Shown here: positions 17,546-26,369 of the stretch, piece after piece
How positions within the stretch are numbered: position 1 is the first letter of the stretch
Layout: each line of letters begins with the position of its first letter
Source: Pseudomonas sp. 31-12
Lineage (GTDB): Bacteria; Pseudomonadota; Gammaproteobacteria; Pseudomonadales; Pseudomonadaceae
Assembly (NCBI RefSeq): GCF_003151075.1
Contig: NZ_CP029482.1
Span: 3,534,001-3,598,000, forward strand
Direction: 5' to 3'
DNA: 64,000 bases
Made by a program: the position numbers and the translations under genes
Notes under the pieces: model-generated
The model's input: the letters and a program-made list of their open reading frames with translations, nothing else
The model's database searches: none
What the model was told of the DNA's origin: nothing

Positions 17546-20500
17546 CAGGTAGCCCCTCTGTCTCTTGCGTGCCTGCAGTGGCTTGCGGGCCTACCGCTTC
17601 GATGTAAAGCGTCATGGCTTCCACCAGGCCCGCATGGTGCGTTGAAAATTCACTCCAGTGGCCATCCTGCTTGAGCTTCTCGATCGTCCGATTCAAAAGC
17701 ATCGCCCAAGTGTAGCGGCTGTCGAAAAACGCCGCGTCAGCTAGATAGCAGGTGACGGGCGTGCCGCCACGCCTGGCACGCCCGACAAGCTGGGTGAGTG
17801 TCACCAGCACGTTCATGATGGTGAAGAACCGTATGCCTTTGGGTTGGCTGTAAAAGTAGGGGGGAGCCAGCCGGATGCCATTGAGTATTCGGTTCGCCAT
17901 GGCTCGCTCCTTCAGTAGCGCCAGCCCCGGGCTGGGGGACGCTTCCACGCTTTCACCAACGCTGTAGCAAAGGTGTGCAAGGTTGTTGCCTGGCTGATCG
18001 GAAGAGGGCAACGGTCGCACACAAACGACTACTCCACCCAAGGCCGACTTCCCGTCCCTGGTCACTATGTTGTGACCACGCGCCATTGGGTAGATGGAGC
18101 TAACCATCAATTGCACATCAGCATTGGGGCCATCGGCAAACTCCACGAGATCGTCGTAAGTGAGCTTGTTCGCCAGGGGCAACCGCTCCTGTCGATCGGC
18201 TTTCTTGCCTCCCCGAATCCATACGACTTTGCGCTGGCCCGCTGAAATCTCGTAGAGCGTCGAGGCGAGTTGCTCTGCCTCGGCATCACTCCCCGTGACC
18301 AACAGCAATCGTGCTCGATGGCACGTGCTGTCATCTTGCTCCAATGCTGCTAAGCGACTGGTAAGCCATGGCCACAGCTCATAGGCCAGATCCCGGACAT
18401 GAATGAGTCGAGAATCAAGCGATGCCCCCGATACATGCACTGAGACATTGACGTTTTCGAAGCGAATGTTCCCCTTGGCATCCGGTACGTCAATCAGCGT
18501 CTTTGCGTTCAAGTCGAAGCAGCTGGCGCCAGGGAAAAATGCCGTGGCACTGAAGCCAATAAAGGTGCGATTCACGCCGGCATGGATTTTCGATGTCAGG
18601 TTGGGCAGGTATTGAAGCGTCCGGTGAGGGTCGCCGGACATCGCCACTACCTGGAGCGACCACGTGTCCCGTCCATCCTGCTTGCGTTTGAATCCGTAAA
18701 CTACACGCTGGAGAGGGCCAAGCGGCGTAGGGCTGAAGGGTGCTGATCCTGAAAGATCCTGCTGCACCCTCAGTGCTGCGGCTACTTTAGCGCGCGCCAG
18801 AACGGGGACATCTGCATAGAGGGTGCGAAGACTGCTTTCAATAAAGTGCAAACTCGTCCTGATGACCAATGACGACCTGAGCCTTTCGAGCTTTTTGTCG
18901 TTCAGCCGCTGCCCCAGGTTTTTCCGCTTCGCCAGCGTGCTGAGCAGCGCGCCGATGTTGACGACTACCTCAACCGGGCTCGGCAGTGGGTCGTTGTGTG
19001 AGAAGGCTTGCAAGAGTTCCCGCAGCGGCGCCAGGTGGGGAGGGATGGCCTGCTCACCATATCCGCAGACGCCGTCTAGCGCCAATGGATCGACGCCCAG
19101 GTAATCAGCAATCATCTGATCTTCTGCCCGCTCCCACACGGTCTCGCGGTCAGGCCAAGTGAGATGCTTCAGGGCCAACTGGAGCAGCCGTGTGGTATGG
19201 AGAATCACTGCATTGCACGCCCGTTGAGCACGGTACAGGGTAGACGCGTCGACGTCGGGAATGCTGTCTCGCCCAAAAATTTCCATATGTAGCTCAGCAA
19301 GGCTGCTGTGCTCGATGTGATTACTCAAAGGGAGTTCGAAGACGCTGGTATCGATCGCACTCAGCAGCAACCCATCGATCTCATCGACCATGAAGAGCGA
19401 GGCCGAACGGAGCAGCAGTTCGAGCAGGCTTCTCGACTCTCCGCCACCACCTTCTGTAGCGATGCGTGTGGTTCCGGAAATCAGGGCATGGTGGTTGACC
19501 ACCACTATGTCGGCCGCCAAAGCTTGTTCGAGCATGGTGCGCTTGCCACACTGATTCAAAAACGGACAGCTACGAATGCGCTTGAACGTCTCCCGCCCCC
19601 GACGCTCGCCTGGAAGCTGCAGGTTGAAGCAGGGCTCCTCATCGCGCGGGCTCACGCTCCCGTCAGTGGCACAGGCATCGAGCAGGCATCGATAGTCGTA
19701 AGGATGATCCTCCCTTGCGCGGGCGAAGTAGTAATCACCCGCCTTGGCTATCCGGCGCTGGGAGTGCAGCGGGGCGATCTTCAGGTGAGGGGCCACGACC
19801 GGTACCGAGCGCTTCAAGGCTTCAACCATGTTGCGTACGTCAGTCAGGTTGGGCACCGCGATCACCACGCGATGGCACTGCAAGGCGGTGTGGATGCCCA
19901 TCAACTGCATTACAACGGTTTTCCCCGTCCCAGTCGGCGCATTGACCCGATAGAACTTCCCGGCATGCGCTTCTACGTAACCATCGTTGCGCACGATTGC
20001 ATTCAAGGAGCTTCGGTGGCTTTGGTGCAGATGGTTCGCGGGGTCACATCCCGCTTGATCCAGTGCACTGGCTATCTCGTAAAGCGAAGCCTTCTCCCAG
20101 GAGAACGTCGTGACATCCGAGGCCTCTACCAAGGGTAGACGGGTATCATCCAACACCAACCGCGAACGCTGCGCCTCGGAGATCACGAAAGTGCGGTAGC
20201 CATCAGAGTGTGTCTCCCGGAGGAGAATCTGCCCTTCAGTGGGCCATTTAGTGCATGACGGGGCAGTGGACTCCGTCTTGATGGCGTAGAGCTTCTCCTC
20301 GATCAGGCCGTCCAGGTCGAAGCCCACTTGAAAATAGTAAACATCAGTCTCCTTGAGGCGAGGAGGGGCTTGCTGGTCACTCAAGAGATCAGCCGCCGCT
20401 ACCCGAAACGGCGCACCACCACCGAAGATTATTCGCCCGGCCTCTTCGAGAAATCGTCCAGTCTGGTTCAGGTCGACAGGGCGGTACTTGATGAGCGTGA

Positions 20501-20663
20501 TGATCTGGTCGCGCACCCTCTCAGAAGCACTTTCCCAACCGCTCCAAAGATGGGGGCGCCCCACCAGGAATACTTCGGCATCAGCAAGGGTTGGCTCCTT
20601 GCTGATGTGCTTGATGGCCAACCCAAGCGCAAGAGCGGTGGCATTTTCAGTTAGCGTTGGCAT
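17523..20663 (-). CDS. DinG/XPD-type helicase of the pPIWI-RE module
   Basis: A 1046-residue SF2 helicase. Motif I is APTGTGKT (242-249) and motif II is VDEID (426-430), preceded by the DinG-like VVVNHHAL. Between them lie cysteines at about 326, 331, 345, 366 and 372 (CLLDACA, PCFNL, CPFLNQC), fitting the 4Fe-4S cluster region of XPD/DinG helicases. The C-terminal RecA-like half ends with a QLVGRARRGG motif VI. The first ~200 residues are family-specific. The start at 20663 gives MPTLTENATAL; upstream frame to 20687 lies inside the REase gene. It overlaps the REase gene by 13 bases and the PIWI gene by 23, so all three are translated as a unit. Expected to unwind DNA or remove RNA for the PIWI and REase partners. 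Confidence 0.85.
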   Translation of the reverse strand: MPTLTENATALALGLAIKHISKEPTLADAEVFLVGRPHLWSGWESASERVRDQIITLIKYRPVDLNQTGRFLEEAGRIIFGGGAPFRVAAADLLSDQQAPPRLKETDVYYFQVGFDLDGLIEEKLYAIKTESTAPSCTKWPTEGQILLRETHSDGYRTFVISEAQRSRLVLDDTRLPLVEASDVTTFSWEKASLYEIASALDQAGCDPANHLHQSHRSSLNAIVRNDGYVEAHAGKFYRVNAPTGTGKTVVMQLMGIHTALQCHRVVIAVPNLTDVRNMVEALKRSVPVVAPHLKIAPLHSQRRIAKAGDYYFARAREDHPYDYRCLLDACATDGSVSPRDEEPCFNLQLPGERRGRETFKRIRSCPFLNQCGKRTMLEQALAADIVVVNHHALISGTTRIATEGGGGESRSLLELLLRSASLFMVDEIDGLLLSAIDTSVFELPLSNHIEHSSLAELHMEIFGRDSIPDVDASTLYRAQRACNAVILHTTRLLQLALKHLTWPDRETVWERAEDQMIADYLGVDPLALDGVCGYGEQAIPPHLAPLRELLQAFSHNDPLPSPVEVVVNIGALLSTLAKRKNLGQRLNDKKLERLRSSLVIRTSLHFIESSLRTLYADVPVLARAKVAAALRVQQDLSGSAPFSPTPLGPLQRVVYGFKRKQDGRDTWSLQVVAMSGDPHRTLQYLPNLTSKIHAGVNRTFIGFSATAFFPGASCFDLNAKTLIDVPDAKGNIRFENVNVSVHVSGASLDSRLIHVRDLAYELWPWLTSRLAALEQDDSTCHRARLLLVTGSDAEAEQLASTLYEISAGQRKVVWIRGGKKADRQERLPLANKLTYDDLVEFADGPNADVQLMVSSIYPMARGHNIVTRDGKSALGGVVVCVRPLPSSDQPGNNLAHLCYSVGESVEASPSPGLALLKERAMANRILNGIRLAPPYFYSQPKGIRFFTIMNVLVTLTQLVGRARRGGTPVTCYLADAAFFDSRYTWAMLLNRTIEKLKQDGHWSEFSTHHAGLVEAMTLYIEAVGPQATAGTQETEGLPDDDFPED

Positions 20664-21685
20664 AGTTTTTTCACCCAACGCAGGCACTGAGACTCAGACA
20701 TGATCTGCCTGGGCGAGCACTGCTCATCAAGCGTGTGCAGGTATTGCGCCTGGTAGTCAGGGATGACGATGACCGTATCCGTTAGCGGAGTGCTGGCCAG
20801 GTGTTGCCCAAGGTTCTTGGTGGAATGCCATACCTTGGCATCCAGCGAGTAGGTTCGATCATCGAGGGTGAAGTGCAGGTCAGCCTGATCAACGTCGGGC
20901 CACAATTCGGCAGATACGCCCAGCCGACTGATGCCATCACGCAGGCGCAGCTCCAGTAGCCCAGGAATCAAGGTAAATGTCCACAGAGGTGGGGTGAGCC
21001 GGTACTTGTTCTTGGCAGGGTGTGGTGGTATTACCTTCGCGTTTCTAACGCTCACCAGTTCGTCATCCATCCACTGAAAAATTCCGACCGTTTGTTCACA
21101 CCAGTGCGCGCCACAGGACACAGCGTGGCGGTGAATTTCCATTGGCCATCCACAGCTCGGGCACAGGTAGACCTGACCCAAACGGATCAGATGCTGAGGG
21201 ATTGGCTCGTACAGCGAGTTGAAACTGACTTGCAGCGGGATCAAAAAGTCGAGGCTTCGGTCAGCATCAACGACACCATGGTCGATCAGAAACATCCGGA
21301 ACAGCCGGTACTCATCATCCCCGCGGGGTCGCGTTCTGCAGAGGTCGCGAACGTTCTTCACGATCTGTTGAACACGCTCCCAGCCAACGCGAGGATTAGT
21401 CTCCAGCGCGATCGCATTGCACAGCATGGTGGGCTCGTCAGCAAACTGCAGTACGCCTTGGTACCCTTGCCTGAAACGGCTATCAAGCCATTGCTCAAGT
21501 GGCAGGCTTAGACAGGAGAGCAGGGTGGCGATTGTGCGGGGAGAGGATCCAGGCTCCAGCCACCAGAGCAATGCGCTGGCCTGACGCAGAAGGTCGTGCC
21601 GCTCGGCGTGCTGACGGGCATCGAGCTGCGCAGCCTTCACAATCAGGCTAAGCAAGCGTTGGGCGTTGCTGTCCACTGAGTCCAT
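20651..21685 (-). CDS. REase subunit of the pPIWI-RE module
   Basis: A 344-residue protein at the head of the three-gene module. The C-terminal domain carries a PD-(D/E)xK-type core: Asp in ELWPDVDQADLHF followed by Asp-x-Lys in YSLDAKVWHS, with a later VIVIPDY strand, matching the REase-fold protein reported with pPIWI-RE. Upstream of it is a zinc-ribbon-like arrangement CPSCGWPM ... SCGAHWC (about residues 180-207). The N-terminal ~160 residues are helical. The start at 21685 has AAGGGGGGCTT directly upstream. It is transcribed divergently from the Gabija-type pair. The proposed role is DNA cleavage directed by the PIWI/helicase partners. Confidence 0.8.
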   Translation of the reverse strand: MDSVDSNAQRLLSLIVKAAQLDARQHAERHDLLRQASALLWWLEPGSSPRTIATLLSCLSLPLEQWLDSRFRQGYQGVLQFADEPTMLCNAIALETNPRVGWERVQQIVKNVRDLCRTRPRGDDEYRLFRMFLIDHGVVDADRSLDFLIPLQVSFNSLYEPIPQHLIRLGQVYLCPSCGWPMEIHRHAVSCGAHWCEQTVGIFQWMDDELVSVRNAKVIPPHPAKNKYRLTPPLWTFTLIPGLLELRLRDGISRLGVSAELWPDVDQADLHFTLDDRTYSLDAKVWHSTKNLGQHLASTPLTDTVIVIPDYQAQYLHTLDEQCSPRQIMSESQCLRWVKKLCQR

Positions 21686-22155
21686 AAGCCCCCCTTGAAT
21701 TGGAAGCATGCGTCCCTGCGCAGCATCGTGCTCGCATTTCTTACTATCTGATCAAGCAGGCTGGCCCAATATATCGGTAACCGCAAGACAGCCGGTCGGG
21801 CCGCGGTTAAAGGGATGGCCCCAGCGACCTAGCGCAAAGCCCATGATGCCTGGTCTGCTGTCTCGTCTCGGTTTCATATCGGGAGGGTAGTTCCGATAAA
21901 TGGCGACGCGAGCGTGATGATAGCGATCGATTACCATACCGACGTTTCCAGAGCGAGGAAGCATGTTGCAGTATGTTCGCCCGACGCCAGGACAGTGCAA
22001 CGTCTTGGGCTAGCAGGATTTAATACGACCGAATCGAGTAGCCCTCGACAGGCTTTCGTGGCATACAGCTACCGCATTCAGGGAGGAATGGTTCTAGCCA
22101 GGCTGGCGCTGGGCAAACCCTCTCCCTGCCACGGAATCAGGATGGGGGCAGCGCT
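21686..22155. promoter_or_regulatory. divergent promoter region between pPIWI-RE and Gabija-type operons
   Basis: A 470-base non-coding stretch separating the leftward REase gene from the rightward OLD-nuclease gene. It must carry both promoters; I could not assign -35/-10 boxes with confidence, and open frames here lack any protein-like composition. No palindromic operator was apparent. No CRISPR-like or guide-encoding repeat is present. Confidence 0.5.
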
Positions 22156-24225
22156 GTGTACCTTTCGGCTTTGAAAATCAAAAATTTCCGTCAGTTCGGC
22201 CATGACAATCATGCGCTGAACATCCAATTCAATGAAGGCGTGACTGCTCTCGTAGGTGAGAACGATGCGGGTAAAACTGCCGTCATCGATGCGATCCGGT
22301 ACGTTTTGCAGACCCGGGATGCTGAGTACCTTCGATTGCAAATCGAGGACTTCCACATTGCCAACGATGGCACTCAGGCGGAGACCATCACCCTCAGATG
22401 CACCCTGGAAGGCCTAAGCGTGGCGGAACTCGGCGCTTTCGCTGAGTACGTGACGTACACCGGTGGCGTTGGGCGACTGTACGTTCACTGGTCGGCTCGC
22501 CGCGTCGTTGCATCGGCCTCCACCCGCAAATGGGTCGATATCTCGGTTCGATCGGGTGAGAACGGAGAAGGCCCGGCTTTGGATGTGGGTGTACGGCAAC
22601 TGTTAGCCACTGCATACCTGAAACCACTGCGGGACGCTGAGCGGGAAATGTCCCCAGGCCGCAATTCTAGGCTGTCCCAGGTATTGAGCAGTTTCCCTAA
22701 TATTGAGGCGGGCAACTCGTTCGATTCGGCTGCACTCCCGGTCGACCTCTCTGACGCAGAAGCGCTGAGCATTGCCGGCATGGGCGATCTCCTGCGCCAC
22801 CTTGTGAACCGCCACGGTGCCATCGTCTCCGCTCAAAAGGAGATCAACGAAACTTACCTTCGCCCACTATCCCTCGCTGGCCAACCCCTCACGAGTAGCA
22901 TCGGTTTTGGGGAAGCCAGGACTGATCCAGCCAAGCTCAAGCAGATCCTGGAGCGATTGGAACTGGGGCTGCTGGATCATGCCACTGGAAAGGCGCGAGG
23001 CATCTACGGGCTGGGGTCAAACAACGTGTTGTTCATGGCCTGCGAATTACTGCTGCTCGGTAAGGAGCCCGACGGACTCCCGCTGCTCCTTATCGAAGAG
23101 CCAGAAGCCCACTTGCATCCGCAACGTCAGCTCCAATTGATGGAGTTTCTTGAAGCAGCGGCGAGGCCTTCGGCAGGCTTGAGGCCGGTTCAGGTCATCC
23201 TCACCACCCATAGCCCCAATCTGAGCTCGAAGATACCGTTGCAGAACTTGGTGCTAATGCAACGGCAACAGGCCTTCTCGCTAGCACAGAGTCAGACCTG
23301 CCTGGCGCCTGATGATTATCGCTTCCTCAGCCGCTTCCTGGACGTCACCAAGGCAGGGCTGTTCTTCGCAAAGGGCTTGCTTGTCGTGGAAGGCGATGCG
23401 GAAGCAATCTTGCTGCCTTCGCTTGCTCGACGCTTGGGTAAGGATCTTACCAAGCACGGCGTATCGATCATCAATGTTGGCGGTGTAGGGCTGCGGCGCT
23501 ACTCAAAAATCTTGCAACGCAAAGATGCTTCAAAAGGCGAGATCACTGTGCCTACGGCATGCATCACCGACATGGACGTGATGCCGGACTGCGCGCCCGA
23601 GATTATGAGTTTGAAGGGGGTGAAGGGGTCGGTCTGGCCAGACAAAGCCGACCGGCGCTGGCGCGCCATGAAAGACTTTGGTATCACCCCGGCCGACCTT
23701 GAAAAAGGTCTCAAGGAGCATCGCGACAAGCGAACCGAGAGCGATGGGCAATGTGTGCGCACGTTCGTTGCCGACCACTGGACGCTCGAATACGACCTGG
23801 CGTTCCAAGGCCTTTCGAAGGAAGTCCATCATGCCGGATACCTGGCCATCAATGAGGACAAAATCGATGAAGGCAAGGAAACCAAGGACAGCCTGTTGAA
23901 AAAAGCGGACACGGCCTTCGCTAAAATCCAGTCCACCTATACCACCGAGGAAGCTCGGTGCTCCGCGATCTACAAGTTGTTTAAAAGGGCCTCCAAAGCG
24001 ATCGCAGCACAGCACCTGATCGACCTGATTGACCAACGTTTCGAAGCTCGCACCCTGGATGCCATAACGCTGCGCGGGCTGCTGCCCACCTACGTTGTTC
24101 ACGCGATCGAATATGCGACGGGGGGTTCAGCACTGGCCACGACCTCCAGTTCGGCTCACACCGTGACCGTGCCCACTGCACCGAATCCAGGATCGGCTGA
24201 CCCGGTGGAGGAGGTCGCCAAATGA
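22156..24225 (+). CDS. gajA: OLD-family ATPase/TOPRIM nuclease, GajA-like
   Basis: A 689-residue protein with an ABC-type ATPase and a TOPRIM nuclease, the GajA/OLD layout. Walker A is GENDAGKT (34-41), the extended Walker B is LLLIEEPEAHLHP (310-322), and the D-loop/H-switch region is ILTTHSPNLSSK. The TOPRIM domain starts at LLVVEGDAEAILLP (Glu412), with NVGGVGLRRY and the acidic pair TDMD (472-474). A GTG start is used; KIKNFRQFG right after it is the typical OLD N-terminus. It overlaps the helicase gene by ATGA. In Gabija, GajA nicks phage DNA when nucleotide pools fall. This protein is longer than the well-studied Bacillus GajA, with extra sequence at the C-terminus (Ser/Thr/Ala-rich tail), so Gabija-type is a better label than Gabija proper. 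Confidence 0.85.
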   Translation: MYLSALKIKNFRQFGHDNHALNIQFNEGVTALVGENDAGKTAVIDAIRYVLQTRDAEYLRLQIEDFHIANDGTQAETITLRCTLEGLSVAELGAFAEYVTYTGGVGRLYVHWSARRVVASASTRKWVDISVRSGENGEGPALDVGVRQLLATAYLKPLRDAEREMSPGRNSRLSQVLSSFPNIEAGNSFDSAALPVDLSDAEALSIAGMGDLLRHLVNRHGAIVSAQKEINETYLRPLSLAGQPLTSSIGFGEARTDPAKLKQILERLELGLLDHATGKARGIYGLGSNNVLFMACELLLLGKEPDGLPLLLIEEPEAHLHPQRQLQLMEFLEAAARPSAGLRPVQVILTTHSPNLSSKIPLQNLVLMQRQQAFSLAQSQTCLAPDDYRFLSRFLDVTKAGLFFAKGLLVVEGDAEAILLPSLARRLGKDLTKHGVSIINVGGVGLRRYSKILQRKDASKGEITVPTACITDMDVMPDCAPEIMSLKGVKGSVWPDKADRRWRAMKDFGITPADLEKGLKEHRDKRTESDGQCVRTFVADHWTLEYDLAFQGLSKEVHHAGYLAINEDKIDEGKETKDSLLKKADTAFAKIQSTYTTEEARCSAIYKLFKRASKAIAAQHLIDLIDQRFEARTLDAITLRGLLPTYVVHAIEYATGGSALATTSSSAHTVTVPTAPNPGSADPVEEVAK

Positions 24226-26273
24226 CACTCAACCAACTGGTTGCCCCCATCACTGACGCCGATGTGGACTGGGTCATGGATCTGATGGGGCTTGAGGCGC
24301 TAGACGAGCCTCGTCGAGATTTTCTGAAGTCGATGGATACCGTTGATGTTGCGGCCTGTCCCGGGAGCGGTAAAACGACCTTGGTAGTGGCGAAGCTGGC
24401 GATTCTGGCACGCCATTGGAAGAGCCGTATGCAAGGAATCTGCGTGCTATCGCATACCAACGCGGCTCGAGAAGAGATTGAGAAACGGTTAGGCGGCACC
24501 GAGGTGGGGCAACGGCTGCTGCGTTTTCCTCACTACATCGACACCATCCATGGTTTCACCGGCAGATTCCTGGCCTCGCCATGGTTACGCTCGAAAGGGA
24601 TTACGTTGCAGGCCATTGACGATGAGGCCACGCATAAAGCACGTCGAAGGGAGCTGACGTACCGCGAGCACTTAGGTGCACAAGCCGCCTTCGAGAAGAA
24701 ATTCAAAAGTCTTCACAGCTTGCGGATCAGGTCTGCTGATTTCGACCGACCCCTCGGCGCTGAAGATATTGGTTTTGCGCCACACACGGCCACCTACAAG
24801 AGTGTGGTGAAATCGCTCAGTGGCGCAGCCAAGGCTGGCTACTTCTGCTTCGATGAGGTGTTCGTGCTGGGCCACGCCTTACTCGATCAGGAGGCGGGCG
24901 TGGGCGCTGCATTACGCGTGCGCTTCCCTTGCGTCTTGATCGATGAAATGCAGGACACCCAACCTGATCAAGCGGGCGTGCTTCAGCGTGTCTTTCCCCA
25001 CGATGACCCAGACGTCCGAGTCATTCGCGTCGGCGATCCAAACCAGGAAATCTTCGAGAAGAAGACGCCAATGCAGGATCCGTTCCCTGATCCGGGCCGT
25101 CAGCTGGAGATCGCCAGCAGCTTCCGCTTTGATCAGGCCATTGCATCGATCGCCAACCCCTTTGCGTATGTCCCCATCACAAATGGTTTAGTAGGATTAA
25201 GGGCGCCGTGTACGCCAGACAGTGTCCCCAACACGATCATCGTCTTCCCTGACGAAGATGCGACCCAGGTATTGGATGAGTTCGCAAAACTGGTGCTTAA
25301 GCATCTGCCGACGGAAACCCGCAAGGCGGGTGTGTTCGCTGTCGGTGCGGTACACCGGCTTGAGAACTTCAAAGAGAACCAGTACCCAAAAGCCTTGGAG
25401 CATTACTGGCCATCCTATCGGTCTGATACGACCAAGACATCGTTCAAGCCTCGCACGTTCGCCGAAGGTGCACGCATTGCTCGGCGTTATGCGATGCGAG
25501 AGCCTACAGCCGCTTCAGCCGTTGAGCTGCTGGCTTACTGCCTGGCCAATCTGAGCGTATTGGCGTTTCCTAATAGCCCGGTGCAACTGAGAGGCCGACA
25601 CCACGCTTCAGTCGAAGAGATACTCACAACCAAACCTGAAGCGTTCGCTCAATACCGCGAGTGCATCCAGCAAATTCTGTTCGTGCCATCGGAGGTCACA
25701 GAGCATGATTGGATCAAGGTCATTTCACCCAAGCTCTTGCTGCTGGCAGCTGTTCTTCATGATGTTGAGGGCGTAGCAGTTGATCTCCAAGCCCATCTGT
25801 ACCTCGCTTGGGAGCCTGCACCCGCAGCCACTGAAGCCGGAGAAAGCGGCGGATCACTGATAAACACTTACCGATTCCAGGAGGGCGCCGACGGCGTCGA
25901 TATCCGGATGTCATCCATTCATTCGGAAAAGGGCAAAACCCATTCTGCGACGCTAATTCTGGAGACCTTCAGGAAGACCCACTTAATTCAAAAGCTCATG
26001 CCGTGGCTTGAGGGCCAAAAGGCCGCTGCCAAGAGGCCACCGGACAGTGCTAAGAAAGACATGATGCTGATGTACGTGGGGATGACCCGGCCGACTCACA
26101 TGCTGTGCCTGGCCATACGTCAGAGTACCTTGGGGGAGGGCGCCACTGGAGAGAAGCGCAGGGCGGCGCTCAAAACAGCCGGATGGTCGATTTTGGAACT
26201 GACAGCTCTGGCTCCAGTGCCAGCTACTCCGTTGCTCCCGTTACGCGAGGGGCAAAAACGCCTTTCGCTATGA
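24222..26273 (+). CDS. gajB: UvrD-like SF1 helicase, GajB-like
   Basis: A 683-residue superfamily-1 helicase/ATPase. Motif I is AACPGSGKTT (residues 44-53), motif Ia VLSHTNAAREE, motif II VLIDEMQDTQPDQ (241-245 DEMQD), motif III VGDPNQEIF, motif IV SSFRF, motif V SIHSEKGKTH, and motif VI MLMYVGMTRPTH. All SF1A motifs are intact. The start codon overlaps the GajA-like stop (ATGA), which fits a coupled Gabija-type pair in which GajB senses nucleic-acid ends and stimulates GajA. It is longer than typical GajB, with a ~100-residue insertion between motifs II and V. A diverged copy of its last ~140 bases occurs near 31.2 kb. Confidence 0.85.
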   Translation: MTLNQLVAPITDADVDWVMDLMGLEALDEPRRDFLKSMDTVDVAACPGSGKTTLVVAKLAILARHWKSRMQGICVLSHTNAAREEIEKRLGGTEVGQRLLRFPHYIDTIHGFTGRFLASPWLRSKGITLQAIDDEATHKARRRELTYREHLGAQAAFEKKFKSLHSLRIRSADFDRPLGAEDIGFAPHTATYKSVVKSLSGAAKAGYFCFDEVFVLGHALLDQEAGVGAALRVRFPCVLIDEMQDTQPDQAGVLQRVFPHDDPDVRVIRVGDPNQEIFEKKTPMQDPFPDPGRQLEIASSFRFDQAIASIANPFAYVPITNGLVGLRAPCTPDSVPNTIIVFPDEDATQVLDEFAKLVLKHLPTETRKAGVFAVGAVHRLENFKENQYPKALEHYWPSYRSDTTKTSFKPRTFAEGARIARRYAMREPTAASAVELLAYCLANLSVLAFPNSPVQLRGRHHASVEEILTTKPEAFAQYRECIQQILFVPSEVTEHDWIKVISPKLLLLAAVLHDVEGVAVDLQAHLYLAWEPAPAATEAGESGGSLINTYRFQEGADGVDIRMSSIHSEKGKTHSATLILETFRKTHLIQKLMPWLEGQKAAAKRPPDSAKKDMMLMYVGMTRPTHMLCLAIRQSTLGEGATGEKRRAALKTAGWSILELTALAPVPATPLLPLREGQKRLSL

Positions 26274-26326
26274 ATGACTGAGAGTAGGCCGGATCAAATA
26301 GAGAAATTTATTAACCCCTGAGTCGC

Positions 26327-26359
26327 GATTGCCCTTCCAATACAAACAGAAGGGCAATC
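26327..26359. terminator. bidirectional hairpin between gajB and DUF3800 gene
   Basis: A perfect 11-bp inverted repeat GATTGCCCTTC/GAAGGGCAATC (26327-26337 and 26349-26359) with an 11-base loop lies between two convergent genes. It ends 10 bases before the DUF3800 stop codon, a typical position for a shared terminator, although T-tracts are weak. Confidence 0.7.
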
Positions 26360-26369
26360 GGGGGATCAG

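Noticed and set aside
15185..22155. CRISPR array or guide locus next to the PIWI module
   Set aside because: No regularly spaced repeats were seen in or around the module.
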